Shown piece by piece: positions 26,121 through 35,947 of a DNA stretch of 64,000 nucleotides; position 1 is the first letter of the stretch; every line of letters begins with the position of its first letter. Below the pieces are notes generated by a model. It made no database searches, was not told the DNA's origin, and saw only the letters and a program-made list of their open reading frames with translations. The DNA comes from JAVVSR01 sp036654095 (GTDB lineage Bacteria; Bacillota; Clostridia; Christensenellales; CAG-917): contig JAVVSR010000002.1 in the NCBI GenBank assembly GCA_036654095.1, positions 62,001-126,000 of the forward strand, written 5' to 3'. The position numbers and the translations under genes are program-made.

Positions 26121-28670
26121 CTAATTTGCCTCTCCGCGCAACCTAGCGCACGTTTTTTCATCTAACGTATAGGTCGATGTAGGAGTCAACTTTGAATTGT
26201 TTTTGTAGGTATATGCTTGGCAAGCAGGGAAGTCGCCTTGCCCAATTAAATCAGCAATGCCTATTTCAACCATAACAAAACCATTGCCTTCAATGTTCCC
26301 GCTGACAATCGTATTTGAAGGATATAGCGCGCCTGCCAACATAATGCCTAAGCTAAAGTATTCAAGCCCGCCAACAGTCATTGTATATTCATCGTATTTA
26401 GGTTTTTGCATTTCCTTTGTAACCGCGCCTTTAATTGCATTGTCCAAAACGGGATTTCCAGTAATAGTTCCAATCAAGTCAAGGTCAACTAGATATTGCC
26501 AATTATAGATTTCCATAAATCCCTCGACTTTCAAATAAGAAAATCCGTCTAACCCCGCGTCAGAGGAATTGAACCCCAAACAAGTGACCAAACTCTTAGC
26601 AAATATACAGTTTTTTATTGTAACACTTGAGTTAGAAGAATATTGATAAGGTTGGCCTATTGGCTCGCCTTTTTCATTACAGTCTTGATAATCTCTTCGT
26701 GAAATATCTACATAAAGGTTGTAGTTTGATGTATTTCTCATAACGCAGCCCTCAAACGAAACTTCTCCGCCATAGGATACAAAAGCCCACTTTGCATATT
26801 CAAGCAAACAATATTCAACTTTAATATTTTTAAATATATCGCACCGTTGGCCGTCATTAGGGAAAATCTCAACGCAATTACCGTGATAAGTTGCTTTAGA
26901 TATGACAAGATTGTCATCATCTGGCGGTTGAGCCGCGCGCACTGTCAAATTGCGCAACTTAACATTGCTGTCACGAATACTAATTATATATCCGCCCAAA
27001 TTATCTTCTGGGTCAATGTTTGTATAGTCAATCATACGGCCATTTCCAAACAAATTTGTATATAAATTAATAAAAATACCTCTCCCTTCCTCGTTATAAA
27101 AATGAATGTCCTTTTGAACAAATATATCTATTTTACGAGTATTGGCCGCATTTACAATTTCAAATTTGTCAAAAACATTTATGCCTTGCGCCACCTTAAA
27201 GTTATAAACCGCAGACACCGTATCTGCGCTATACGCTGTATTTTTTGATTTTACGGTAATTGAAACATTTTGAATACCTGAAATAATTGGCGCAAAAGTT
27301 ATAATACCATTTTCATCAATCGAAGTGATATCGCTGCGATTACTTTCCCAAATAAAATCTAATGGCGATTGTCCAACGGGCTTTTTAACTTCCATTTTAC
27401 GTGTAAACACGATTTCGCCTTGTTTGTTGTAGTACATATTGCCATAAATACACTCGCGCGCAATTCCCCTTTTTTCGTCCGCGCCCGAATCGGATAAAAC
27501 GATATAAGTCACAGGTGTAACCACTTTAAACGCGATATTAATACTTTTCCCACCGACGGTTGCCGTAAACACAACATCTCCGTCCTCTTTTGCGTTTATT
27601 AACCCGCTAGAATTTATTTCTGCAATGTTAGTATTGCTTGATGAATAAACAACGTTATTTATTTCACCTTTTCCTGTGGCACGATACGCGCAGTTAAGAG
27701 AAGTTGGAAGCCTATTAATTTTAATATTTTTTTCCATTAATTCGGCATTTTCAAAAATCAAGTCATCGCTTTCGCACCGACCAACAACTATTTCCGTATT
27801 CCCCCGCTTAACGATAACGGCTTTCGCGCTATTAAAATTAAGAACATTTCCAACAATCACCGCGTCTGAATCGCTAATTATCGAGCAGTTAGTTCCATTG
27901 GCAAACTCGGATAAATTGACACTGCTTGATGTTGTATAATAACTGTCAAATTTAAAATTACCCTCGCTTGACGTAACTTTGATTTTTGAAGTAATTTCTT
28001 TAGCTACCTCGACAACTTTAACTTCGCCTTTTTCGTTTATAATGCAGCTATCTGGTGACTTAATTTTAACAGTTATTACTACTTGACCAGCCTTTTTTGC
28101 CGTTAAAATGCCATTGTTGTCAACCGAAACAATGCTCGGGTCGTCACTTTCCCACATTGAATAAAGTATCGGCGCGTCAGTTGGACGAGCCTTTACGCCT
28201 AAAGCAAGTTTCTTATCTGTTGTCATTTCACAAGACTCTGCGTTTTCACCATTTATAACTATAAACGCATTTTCGGCAATCTCGCCTTTTACAATGTACA
28301 TACATTTATCGGTATGACCGCCGTCGTCTGTCGTGGCTACTACATAAAAAATACCATATGAGTATATTTTAACATTGCCTTTGTCGTCAATGGTCGCGAT
28401 TGCATCGCCAGTGTAATCGGGGTCAAATTTTGATACGTTTTCAATACTCCAATAAATTTTATCGTTTTTAGCTTTTTTGGGATAAACCTTAGCCGTTACT
28501 TGAATTTTGTGGTTTTTAATTCCCGAAACAGATACTTCCCTGTCGCCATTAATTTCGACGCCTATAACGCCTATATCAGGGCTTAGTGATATGACCTCAG
28601 TCGCAAGCATAACCGCGCCTACAATCATAAGGGGTATTAGCACTAAAAGCCCAATAAGAATTTTTTTCAT
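26121..28670 (-). CDS. Exported Ig-like / parallel beta-helix surface protein
   Basis: 849 residues. The N-terminal hydrophobic segment (about 4-24) acts as signal peptide or anchor. Several bacterial Ig-like (BIG2-type) domains follow, recognisable from WESDDPSIVSVDNNGILTAK (about 167-186), SSSNTNIAEINSSGLINAKE and WESNRSDITSIDENGIITF. The second half (about 510-800) has pectate-lyase-like right-handed beta-helix repeats: ISIRDSNVKLRNLTVRA, GQRCDIFKNIKVEYC, VSFEGCVMRNTSNYN. No sorting motif or lipobox is seen. The gene is third in an operon after an ABC ATPase and permease, with GAGG before ATG 28670. A cell-surface role is likely; its ligand or catalytic activity is unknown to me. Confidence 0.85.
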   Translation of the reverse strand: MKKILIGLLVLIPLMIVGAVMLATEVISLSPDIGVIGVEINGDREVSVSGIKNHKIQVTAKVYPKKAKNDKIYWSIENVSKFDPDYTGDAIATIDDKGNVKIYSYGIFYVVATTDDGGHTDKCMYIVKGEIAENAFIVINGENAESCEMTTDKKLALGVKARPTDAPILYSMWESDDPSIVSVDNNGILTAKKAGQVVITVKIKSPDSCIINEKGEVKVVEVAKEITSKIKVTSSEGNFKFDSYYTTSSSVNLSEFANGTNCSIISDSDAVIVGNVLNFNSAKAVIVKRGNTEIVVGRCESDDLIFENAELMEKNIKINRLPTSLNCAYRATGKGEINNVVYSSSNTNIAEINSSGLINAKEDGDVVFTATVGGKSINIAFKVVTPVTYIVLSDSGADEKRGIARECIYGNMYYNKQGEIVFTRKMEVKKPVGQSPLDFIWESNRSDITSIDENGIITFAPIISGIQNVSITVKSKNTAYSADTVSAVYNFKVAQGINVFDKFEIVNAANTRKIDIFVQKDIHFYNEEGRGIFINLYTNLFGNGRMIDYTNIDPEDNLGGYIISIRDSNVKLRNLTVRAAQPPDDDNLVISKATYHGNCVEIFPNDGQRCDIFKNIKVEYCLLEYAKWAFVSYGGEVSFEGCVMRNTSNYNLYVDISRRDYQDCNEKGEPIGQPYQYSSNSSVTIKNCIFAKSLVTCLGFNSSDAGLDGFSYLKVEGFMEIYNWQYLVDLDLIGTITGNPVLDNAIKGAVTKEMQKPKYDEYTMTVGGLEYFSLGIMLAGALYPSNTIVSGNIEGNGFVMVEIGIADLIGQGDFPACQAYTYKNNSKLTPTSTYTLDEKTCARLRGEAN

Positions 28671-28724
28671 TTTTACCTCACCTAATAAATCAATCGGGTA
28701 GATAGCTCCCGAAATAGAAAGTGC

Positions 28725-30392
28725 TTATGCTTGCACGAGTTTTGTGTAGCGCTTGTTGACATTTACAAACAAAGTAGTTACGCTAATGGCCGCCGTAACA
28801 GCAGTTATTATGATAAGCAACCAATAAATTGATATTAAACCATTTTTAATAGCAATGCCGAACATACTTGGCAAATAGCTTAAAATCATAGTACTGAAGC
28901 CATATATAATAGCAAGCAATAACCCAACCACCAAAGCAATCGCAACGTTTTTATTTGCCGATACAATTTCGCCTTCGCCCGAAACGTTAAATGACGGCGA
29001 TATTGTATCAACGTAAATGCAAATGCTCGTCAGTGTTATAACTACAAGTTCGGCAATAAAGAAAATAAATACCGAATCTTTAAAGCTAATAAACTTTGCA
29101 AATAAAATTGACAAACAACACAAAATAACCGAAATCGTTGCAACAGCCGAGTACAAAATAAACTTCACCAAAATTTGCTGGTTGTATGATACTGGTATAA
29201 TTTTTGTATGATAAAAGCAGCTACCCTCGCGACTAATTGCGGTTGACGAAAACGATATAATGATTGCCACAAATATTGTAACAACTAAAAGGGAAATACC
29301 GGGTAGTATGCCCGTTCCAACGCTTTCAACGCCTATTTTCGCTGCAAGTTTGTTGCACATAAAAACCATAATTGGAGCGGTCATTGCCATTGCTAAATAC
29401 TGAAAGCTATAATTAAAGCTACGAATTATCAATAAGAACTCGCGTTTAAGCAAAGCAACAAAAACTGGTAATGGCTTATTTTTTATTTTTTTCGTAAATG
29501 AAGCGCGTTGATTTTCAATGCCATCAAGTATGGTTTTAAAATACCATTTCTTAACTACCCAAAACGATATCGCGCCTACGCCACTTGTAAGCAATATAAC
29601 ATACAACAGCGACAACAAAACTTTTTTCCCTCGCAGTAGGTTGCCATATTGATTAAATGGAAAACAGTATTTTGCAAAGTTATTAATATGTTCAATCATC
29701 TGTGGCGAAAATAGCGATAACTCTCGCGTTTGCATATAGTCCAAAACAGTATTTAAAATGAGCATATACAGCGTAAACGAAAATATTAAAACAGCAATGA
29801 TAATTGCTAATACAATTCCAAATTTGTTTTTAATTAAGTTTACAAACAACATAACGGGAATTGCAATAATATTTGCAATAAAAAATGGCAATGTCGAGCT
29901 TATAATAGTTACAAACCCCGCCCAAAAGTAAAAGCCAACACCCAATTTCATAAGCACGCCATAACAAATGTAAAACGGCAAAAGCATAGCCGACATAATT
30001 AAAAAGTTATTGGTCAAAACATATGCGGACTTTGCGGCAAATATTTGCGTACCATTTACAGGAAAGCGCATAAGCATTTCGTTATCTGTGCTGTAATAAA
30101 GAGCTTTAACTAAGGTTGCCGTACAAATAATTAGTTGCAAAATCATTGAGGCCATAGTGACAAGCACAATATAGCTGTCTCTAAGTTCAGGTCGCCCAGT
30201 AAACATTTTAGTTAAGTAATAAATACCTGCCACAATAATGCCATATATAGCGCCTGTAAAAATAACATTGGCAATCCATTTTCCAATATTTTTTGCGCCT
30301 ATTTTCGAGCCAAAACCGAAACGCGACCTAAGGTCAAGTTTTAGTAAAGCTTTTATAGTATACAAATTTTCATTTTTAATTTCATTCGACAT
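28725..30392 (-). CDS. ABC-2-type exporter permease
   Basis: 555 residues from ATG 30392, seven bases after AAAGGAGG and overlapping the ATPase gene by eleven bases. About 12-14 membrane helices are spread over the whole length, with a Lys/Arg-rich cytoplasmic loop near 330-340. The first 30 residues are cytoplasmic. This large single-chain permease type pairs with one ATPase to export lipids, peptides or drugs; the substrate is not evident. The downstream exported Ig-like/beta-helix protein probably works with it or depends on the same regulation. Confidence 0.85.
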   Translation of the reverse strand: MSNEIKNENLYTIKALLKLDLRSRFGFGSKIGAKNIGKWIANVIFTGAIYGIIVAGIYYLTKMFTGRPELRDSYIVLVTMASMILQLIICTATLVKALYYSTDNEMLMRFPVNGTQIFAAKSAYVLTNNFLIMSAMLLPFYICYGVLMKLGVGFYFWAGFVTIISSTLPFFIANIIAIPVMLFVNLIKNKFGIVLAIIIAVLIFSFTLYMLILNTVLDYMQTRELSLFSPQMIEHINNFAKYCFPFNQYGNLLRGKKVLLSLLYVILLTSGVGAISFWVVKKWYFKTILDGIENQRASFTKKIKNKPLPVFVALLKREFLLIIRSFNYSFQYLAMAMTAPIMVFMCNKLAAKIGVESVGTGILPGISLLVVTIFVAIIISFSSTAISREGSCFYHTKIIPVSYNQQILVKFILYSAVATISVILCCLSILFAKFISFKDSVFIFFIAELVVITLTSICIYVDTISPSFNVSGEGEIVSANKNVAIALVVGLLLAIIYGFSTMILSYLPSMFGIAIKNGLISIYWLLIIITAVTAAISVTTLFVNVNKRYTKLVQA

Positions 30393-31125
30393 TCCATTTC
30401 CTCCTTTCTTCCTCGGTGGAGGAGGCTTGGAAGAAAACTTTTTCCAAAGTTTCGCGATTAGCCGCGTCAGCAAGGTCAATTACATCAACCAACTCGCCCG
30501 CGTTAATGATAGCGACCCGATTGCAAACCTTTGACACCATATCCAAGTTGTGCGAACTAAAGAAAACGGTGTTTCCCTTGGCGCAATGCTCGCGCATATA
30601 AGTTAAGATTTCGGCCATAGATTGAGGGTCAAGCCCCATCATAGGCTCGTCAAGCACCCAAAGTTTTGGCTCGTAAATTAAGGCGGCAATAATACAAATT
30701 TTCTGTTTCATACCGTGGCTATACGATTTAATTTGGCGGTCAACTGCGCTTTCTAAACCAAATAAATTTAAAAACTTATCAAGTCTTGCCACACGGTCAA
30801 CTTGCGAAACTCTGTACAAATCGGCAACATAGTTTACATACTCTCGGCCAGTAAGCTTTTCGTATACGCTGTGATTATCTGGAACATAACCCATATTAAG
30901 TTTTGCTTTTATTGATTCGGTAACTATATTATAACCGCAAATAGTAATTTCGCCGCTATCAAATGGCTGAATACCTGTAAGGCACTTAATTGTAGTAGAT
31001 TTACCCGCGCCGTTCTTCCCTAAAAATCCAAATATTTCCCCTTCTTTCAATTCCAAATTTAAACCCTTAACGGCATATCTATCACTGTTAGCATATTTTT
31101 TATTTAAATCAACAATTTTTAACAT
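30382..31125 (-). CDS. ABC transporter ATPase
   Basis: 247 residues. Walker A GKNGAGKST (about 36-44), signature YSHGMKQKI, Walker B LWVLDEPMMGLD, switch His in FFSSHNLDMV. The arrangement fits the CcmA/NatA-type export ATPases that work as a dimer with an ABC-2 permease, here the next gene. First gene of a three-gene operon; the inverted repeat at 31166-31180 lies about 40 bases upstream. Confidence 0.95.
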   Translation of the reverse strand: MLKIVDLNKKYANSDRYAVKGLNLELKEGEIFGFLGKNGAGKSTTIKCLTGIQPFDSGEITICGYNIVTESIKAKLNMGYVPDNHSVYEKLTGREYVNYVADLYRVSQVDRVARLDKFLNLFGLESAVDRQIKSYSHGMKQKICIIAALIYEPKLWVLDEPMMGLDPQSMAEILTYMREHCAKGNTVFFSSHNLDMVSKVCNRVAIINAGELVDVIDLADAANRETLEKVFFQASSTEEERRKWNVE

Positions 31126-31165
31126 TTTTAACCTCTAATATAATATTTTTTATAAGCAAAAAAGC

Positions 31166-31180
31166 GTGCAATAGTTGCAC
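31166..31180. promoter_or_regulatory. Inverted repeat upstream of the ABC operon
   Basis: GTGCAA-TAG-TTGCAC, a perfect 6+3+6 palindrome 41 bases before the ATPase start. It resembles operators of GntR- or TetR-class repressors in shape. No regulator gene lies next to it. Confidence 0.4.
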
Positions 31181-31213
31181 AACCGAACTTGATGTTATAT
31201 GTAAAATAAAATT

Positions 31214-31669
31214 TTAAGCTAATAAATTAAAAGATGGTTTTTTAATAATACCTTCACCAAAACTACAAAGTATGTTAAGACTGCTTTGCGAATTAACTTT
31301 GTCAAAACGTAGCCACAGAACTTTACGTTGTCTGTTGAAAATGCGCAAAACAATAGGACAAATCTCAGCAATTATCAATACAAATATGCTAATTAGATGT
31401 TTTCGGATACTGAAAATATATGAATATGCAATAATTGAAACTGAATTAGACAATAATTCTGCAAAAATATCGAAAATTAAAAACTTTGAAAAACTAATTA
31501 CCATAATTAAAATGGTTATGTAAATCATTTTTAAGCAATAATTTCCACTCAGTTTTTTCAAGACAAACATAAAAAAAGCGGTTGCAATACCAAATACTGC
31601 CCAATACAGAATTCCAATAATAATGTAAATTAAATTAATTAACCCGCAACCAAGCGAAACCAAATCCAC
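31214..31669 (-). CDS. Orphan integral membrane protein
   Basis: 151 residues with four hydrophobic segments (about 12-37, 46-66, 72-85 and 90-110) and a basic C-terminal tail. I recognise no family. The start is GTG at 31669, five bases after AAGGTG. A near-consensus promoter upstream (TTGACA, 18 bases, TAAAAT) supports it as a real gene rather than a chance frame. It ends just before the ABC operon promoter region and has the same direction, but a functional link is not shown. Confidence 0.6.
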   Translation of the reverse strand: MDLVSLGCGLINLIYIIIGILYWAVFGIATAFFMFVLKKLSGNYCLKMIYITILIMVISFSKFLIFDIFAELLSNSVSIIAYSYIFSIRKHLISIFVLIIAEICPIVLRIFNRQRKVLWLRFDKVNSQSSLNILCSFGEGIIKKPSFNLLA

Positions 31670-31703
31670 AATTCACCTTAAACAATAATTATATGTTTTT
31701 TCT

Positions 31704-31733
31704 ATTTTAACATATATAAAAATGCGCTGTCAA
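31704..31733 (-). promoter_or_regulatory. Sigma-A promoter of the orphan membrane gene
   Basis: Minus-strand TTGACA (31728-31733), 18-base spacer, TAAAAT (31704-31709). Confidence 0.65.
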
Positions 31734-32063
31734 ATAAAATACGTTATAAATCAATATATTGCCCTTTAACGGATTTAATAACCACAATAAATATATATAT
31801 TTTATATCATTTGTATAGTTATATGCCTATGTAAAATTCATACGCTTTGCGCGCGCAACAAAAAACAAGCTTGTCATATCAACAAGCTTGCTTTAAAAAT
31901 TAAATTTGGCATTTGTTTACTAAAATATTGTGATTGTCAAACTCCATTATATCAACTTCATTTTTTAATTATTTAACGAAGTTCGTTTAACAACATAAGC
32001 GCTTTGACTGTTTCAAAACACATTTTATTTTAGCGTTATAAAACTAAATTGTTGTTTTATAAT
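31734..32063. other. Intergenic stretch
   Basis: Apart from the terminator at 31859-31890 I see nothing. AT-rich. Confidence 0.5.
31859..31890 (-). terminator. Terminator after the GH2 gene
   Basis: CAAGCTTGT (31866-31874) pairs with ACAAGCTTG (31882-31890) around a 7-base loop; six T follow on the minus strand. It would end the dnaG-rpoD-GH2 transcript. Confidence 0.65.
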
Positions 32064-35000
32064 TTACTGTACTTTGCTTTTTTCAATAAACTTAAGGCTG
32101 ACTTGCAAAGTATGCTTTTTGTATGGCATAAGTTTATACCTAGTCTTAGTGCGAGCAAACGCAGGAACATCTCCGCCAACACCACGCTGCCCACCATCAA
32201 TATTTACAGTTAAAAACTCCGTATGGATAAGGTCATGTTTATGCACCGCTTTGTCCAAAGCTTCAATAGTAAACGGATAAACGCTGGCCTCAAATGGATT
32301 GTTGATATAATCGACACGTAAGGTATCCTTTTCACCTTGAAGTTCCAACCAGCGCATTTCGGTATGATTGCTACATTCCTGAGGAGCAAGATACTCGTGA
32401 CCAAACTCTTCGGGAGTGCCGTCATATACGGCCAAAACAGCGGCTGCCTTGCGGTCACAGTAATTTTCGAACGGACCCTTGCCATAGAATTTCATTTTGT
32501 CATAACCCTTGTTAAGTTGCATGGTAAAACCATATCTAGGCAAGCCATAGAATTGACCTCTGGCAATCATTGCAAAGTCCATATTTCCGCAACCATCAAA
32601 TTTATAAGTGGTTTTCAATTTAAGCATACGGAAAGCTGTTTTCCAATAAATTTCAACGCGCAAACAACCTGACAGTTCGCTGTAATAAATCTTTTTGGGA
32701 CGAAGTTTTTGATTGGCTTTTTTATAGTAGAATTTACCCATAAAGAACCTCACAAATGCTGGCACTATTGGAAGCAAATCATTGTCGGTAATAGCGCGCC
32801 AAACATTTGGTTTAAGCGGGCTAGTCAAAAGTTCGCGACCCAGTCGGTTGATAGTTAAACCGCCCGACTTTTTATCGATAGAAACCTCGGTATCTTCACA
32901 ATAAACTTTAATTGCGTCATCGTTATTTTCATAAATAGGTTTAATCTTACTGCCCTGCGCTTTGCCTTTAATTTCATTAGTTAAGAACTGCTCGTGCGAA
33001 ACGATATGGCCTGCTGGCGCATATAAAGTATCTTCTTTTAATGAAACCTCAACAAGAATGGAGTGTTCTGTTTTTTTGTTTTTAATAAACTTAGCAACAT
33101 TTAAACGCCCTTTTTCATAAGGTTTAATTACTGGCATTTGAAGTTTGACTTCATCAACCATACAACCATCGTGTAGCACCTTTAGCGTCAAATCAAAGTT
33201 ACTTGTATCTAGCGTACGATATCTGTTAATTATAACAAGCTCGTCGCCTTCTAACTCAAAATCAATTAGTTGATAGCACTTTTTAACTTCATAAAGTGCT
33301 GGATTTGGCGAACGGTCAGCTTGAACAATACCATTAAATACAAAGTTTCCGTCATTAGGTTTGTCGCCCCAATCGCCACCCATAGTCCATTCGGTAACGC
33401 CGTCTTCATTGATACGTTTTATACTTTGGTCGGCAAAATCCCAAATAAAACCACCTGCCAATCTATCGTATGATAAAAAGTCTTTCCAGTAGTCGGCAAA
33501 GTTTCCAAGGCTGTTATTCATACTGTGCGCATACTCACAAAGAATAAATGGTTTATCCTTATAGTCATTCGGCTTTAAGCGATAACCCATACCCGCGTTC
33601 CACAGCGCGCGACTATGAACGTGCGTTTTATTTTCGCCGATTTTTTTCATTGTTTGTTGCATTGTATACATTTCGCTCATCACGTCGCTGACGTGCAAAA
33701 AGCTGTCACATTCGTAATGCACTGGGCGCGTATTATCAATGGCTAAAGCAGCTTTTTTCATAGCCGCAAAAGTATCACCGACACCCGCTTCGTTTCCAAG
33801 CGACCACATAATAATACACGTATGATTTTTATATGAATTAACCATATTTTCCATACGATAAATACACGGAGCTAGCCACTTAGGGTCACTAGCCGGAATC
33901 GTCTTCGCAAGGCCGTGAGTTTCAAGGTTGTTTTCGCACATAACCAACATACCATATTTATCGCAAAGTTCATAAAAATCACGGCTGTTTGGATAGTGAC
34001 TTGTTCGAATTGCGGTTATGTTGTTTTGACGACAAAGTATAATGTCTTTTTCAATAAGTTCTCTTGGTACAGCGTGGCCATAATCGGGGTGAAATTCGTG
34101 ACGATTGACTCCTCTAAACCTTATTGGTAAATTGTTTAAAAGAATAAACGGCCCCCTTCCTGTGGCCTCGTCGTAAGGCGCGATAGCTATTGACCTAAAT
34201 CCAAACATTAGTTTACGACGGTCAAGCATTTCAGCATCTTCAAACAAAACGTAATCCAATTCATAAAGATACGGATTGTCTATTTCCCAAAGAGTGACAC
34301 CCAACAAATCTCGTGAAAACTCAACGTCGTAAACTTCGCCGTTTTCAATAGGAGGCACTGCCATAGTTTCAGTAAATACCTCGGTTCTGTCGGCATCTCG
34401 AAGTTTTATCATCAACCTACCGCCTTCAAAATCAGCTCGTTCGGCCTTAACTGTTACCTTAGCGTTAAATACCGCGCCTTCGCCTTTTGGCGTAAGCGAA
34501 CAGTAATTATAAATATCAGCAATGCATTTTTCTGACCTGAACACTAAGTTGACATCGCGGAAAATACCTGCCAACCTCCACATATCTTGGTCTTCTAAAT
34601 AACTGCCGATACTAAATTGGTATACCGTAACTGCAAGCTTGTTTGTGCCTTCGACAACAAAATCAGTTATATCGTATTCGACTTGGTCAAAAGTATCTTC
34701 ACTGAAACCAACAAATTGTCCGTTTAGATATACTTCGCCAGCGCTGTTGATACCGCCAAAGTTTATAAACACATTTTCCTTGCTTGGTTTATATGTAAAC
34801 TCGGTAACATAACAGCCAACAGGATTTATTTCAGGATGGATATATGGTATTAATTTTTTCTTTTTACTTTCAACAGGATAAGGATAGTTCACATTAGTGT
34901 ACTGTGGTTTTCCAAAACCTTGAATTTGCCAATCCGACGGTACTTTAATTTCGTCAAAATTTGAAATATCGTAATCCAGTGAAAAATAATTTTCGGGGAT

Positions 35001-35150
35001 ATCGCCAACTTTTTCGCAAAATTTAAATTTCCAAATTCCGTTTAGACTTTTTATTTTTTTATAGCCATTAACATCGTATGGAAAACCAGCGCCGTGTCGT
35101 TTTTCGGTATTTACATTAAAAATGCTAACATCATTATAATAGTTGTTCAT
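32064..35150 (-). CDS. Beta-galactosidase-type glycoside hydrolase, family GH2
   Basis: 1028 residues, the length of LacZ-type enzymes, from ATG 35150 after GAGG; an in-frame ATG at 35171 has no such site. Order: jelly-roll domain, Ig-like domains, catalytic barrel (about 330-620) and a C-terminal beta-sandwich. The acid/base is Glu 454 in WSLGNEAGVGD, the nucleophile Glu 539 in FILCEYAHSMNNSLGNF. There is no signal peptide, so it acts on sugars in the cytoplasm. Galactosidase is the best guess; GH2 also holds glucuronidases and mannosidases, but the large-subunit end domain favours beta-galactosidase. Last gene of the dnaG-rpoD cluster, 40 bases after the zinc-ribbon gene. Confidence 0.93.
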   Translation of the reverse strand: MNNYYNDVSIFNVNTEKRHGAGFPYDVNGYKKIKSLNGIWKFKFCEKVGDIPENYFSLDYDISNFDEIKVPSDWQIQGFGKPQYTNVNYPYPVESKKKKLIPYIHPEINPVGCYVTEFTYKPSKENVFINFGGINSAGEVYLNGQFVGFSEDTFDQVEYDITDFVVEGTNKLAVTVYQFSIGSYLEDQDMWRLAGIFRDVNLVFRSEKCIADIYNYCSLTPKGEGAVFNAKVTVKAERADFEGGRLMIKLRDADRTEVFTETMAVPPIENGEVYDVEFSRDLLGVTLWEIDNPYLYELDYVLFEDAEMLDRRKLMFGFRSIAIAPYDEATGRGPFILLNNLPIRFRGVNRHEFHPDYGHAVPRELIEKDIILCRQNNITAIRTSHYPNSRDFYELCDKYGMLVMCENNLETHGLAKTIPASDPKWLAPCIYRMENMVNSYKNHTCIIMWSLGNEAGVGDTFAAMKKAALAIDNTRPVHYECDSFLHVSDVMSEMYTMQQTMKKIGENKTHVHSRALWNAGMGYRLKPNDYKDKPFILCEYAHSMNNSLGNFADYWKDFLSYDRLAGGFIWDFADQSIKRINEDGVTEWTMGGDWGDKPNDGNFVFNGIVQADRSPNPALYEVKKCYQLIDFELEGDELVIINRYRTLDTSNFDLTLKVLHDGCMVDEVKLQMPVIKPYEKGRLNVAKFIKNKKTEHSILVEVSLKEDTLYAPAGHIVSHEQFLTNEIKGKAQGSKIKPIYENNDDAIKVYCEDTEVSIDKKSGGLTINRLGRELLTSPLKPNVWRAITDNDLLPIVPAFVRFFMGKFYYKKANQKLRPKKIYYSELSGCLRVEIYWKTAFRMLKLKTTYKFDGCGNMDFAMIARGQFYGLPRYGFTMQLNKGYDKMKFYGKGPFENYCDRKAAAVLAVYDGTPEEFGHEYLAPQECSNHTEMRWLELQGEKDTLRVDYINNPFEASVYPFTIEALDKAVHKHDLIHTEFLTVNIDGGQRGVGGDVPAFARTKTRYKLMPYKKHTLQVSLKFIEKSKVQ

Positions 35151-35190
35151 ATTCACCTCAATATGCCGCAAGGCAATGTTTTAGTATAAT

Positions 35191-35895
35191 TTACTTAATA
35201 ATAACTTCTCTTCCGCAATTAGGACACTCGACCATATCGCCAGACGCTTTAAGTTTATTGACGCAGTCGTTAGGTAGGTTCATACCGCAACCTGCGCAAA
35301 GTCCATCTTTGGCGTACTCGACAAATGCCGGCAACCGTTTATTAGCTCGACAACGCCTGTATATATCCATTAGCTCCTTTGGAATATCCTTTTCAATAGC
35401 TTTCATAGTTGCAACAACTGGCGCGCCTTCTTGTGAGAGTTTTGCGCGTAACCCTTGATATGCTTGCATAGCCCTAGTGAATTGGTCTTTTATTTGCATA
35501 GCTTGCATAGTAAGTTTTTCGCTGTTATCTTTTACAAAATCCATACGACTGGAAAGTTTAAAAAGTTCTTTTTCGGCTTTTTCCATATCGTCAGCTAAGG
35601 TCGCCAACTTTTTTTCATAATATTCAATTTCAGTTATGTCATCGACATTTTTATAGTGCAGCGCAATTTCTGAAATTTCTTTTTCAATCATCGCGATATT
35701 TGCTTCGTTTTTATCGACACTTGACATAAGCTCGTCAGCCTCAGCATTAAATGCCGACATATTTTCGCTAGCTTTTTTCATCATCGAATCCAGTTTCGCC
35801 GCGCGTTCCTTTTCCTCGCTGTTGTTAAGGTCACGTTCGATTTTAAACAACGCCTTATCAATGTTCTGATACTCCAACATCTTTTCAAAATTCAT
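35191..35895 (-). CDS. Coiled-coil zinc-ribbon protein (CdsZ-like)
   Basis: 234 residues. A long coiled coil (about 10-165) is followed by a C4 zinc ribbon: GLCAGCGMNLP and VECPNCGREV. This architecture is widespread in bacteria (zf-RING_7/DUF164 type) and its members are thought to bind nucleic acid or ribosome-linked partners; the exact role is unsettled. It follows the Nif3-like gene, the usual neighbour in Firmicutes. GAGG precedes ATG 35895. Confidence 0.9.
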   Translation of the reverse strand: MNFEKMLEYQNIDKALFKIERDLNNSEEKERAAKLDSMMKKASENMSAFNAEADELMSSVDKNEANIAMIEKEISEIALHYKNVDDITEIEYYEKKLATLADDMEKAEKELFKLSSRMDFVKDNSEKLTMQAMQIKDQFTRAMQAYQGLRAKLSQEGAPVVATMKAIEKDIPKELMDIYRRCRANKRLPAFVEYAKDGLCAGCGMNLPNDCVNKLKASGDMVECPNCGREVIIK

Positions 35896-35947
35896 AATAC
35901 ACCTCGCATACCTTAATAAATAAGGTTAATATCGCCCGTTTAAAGGC

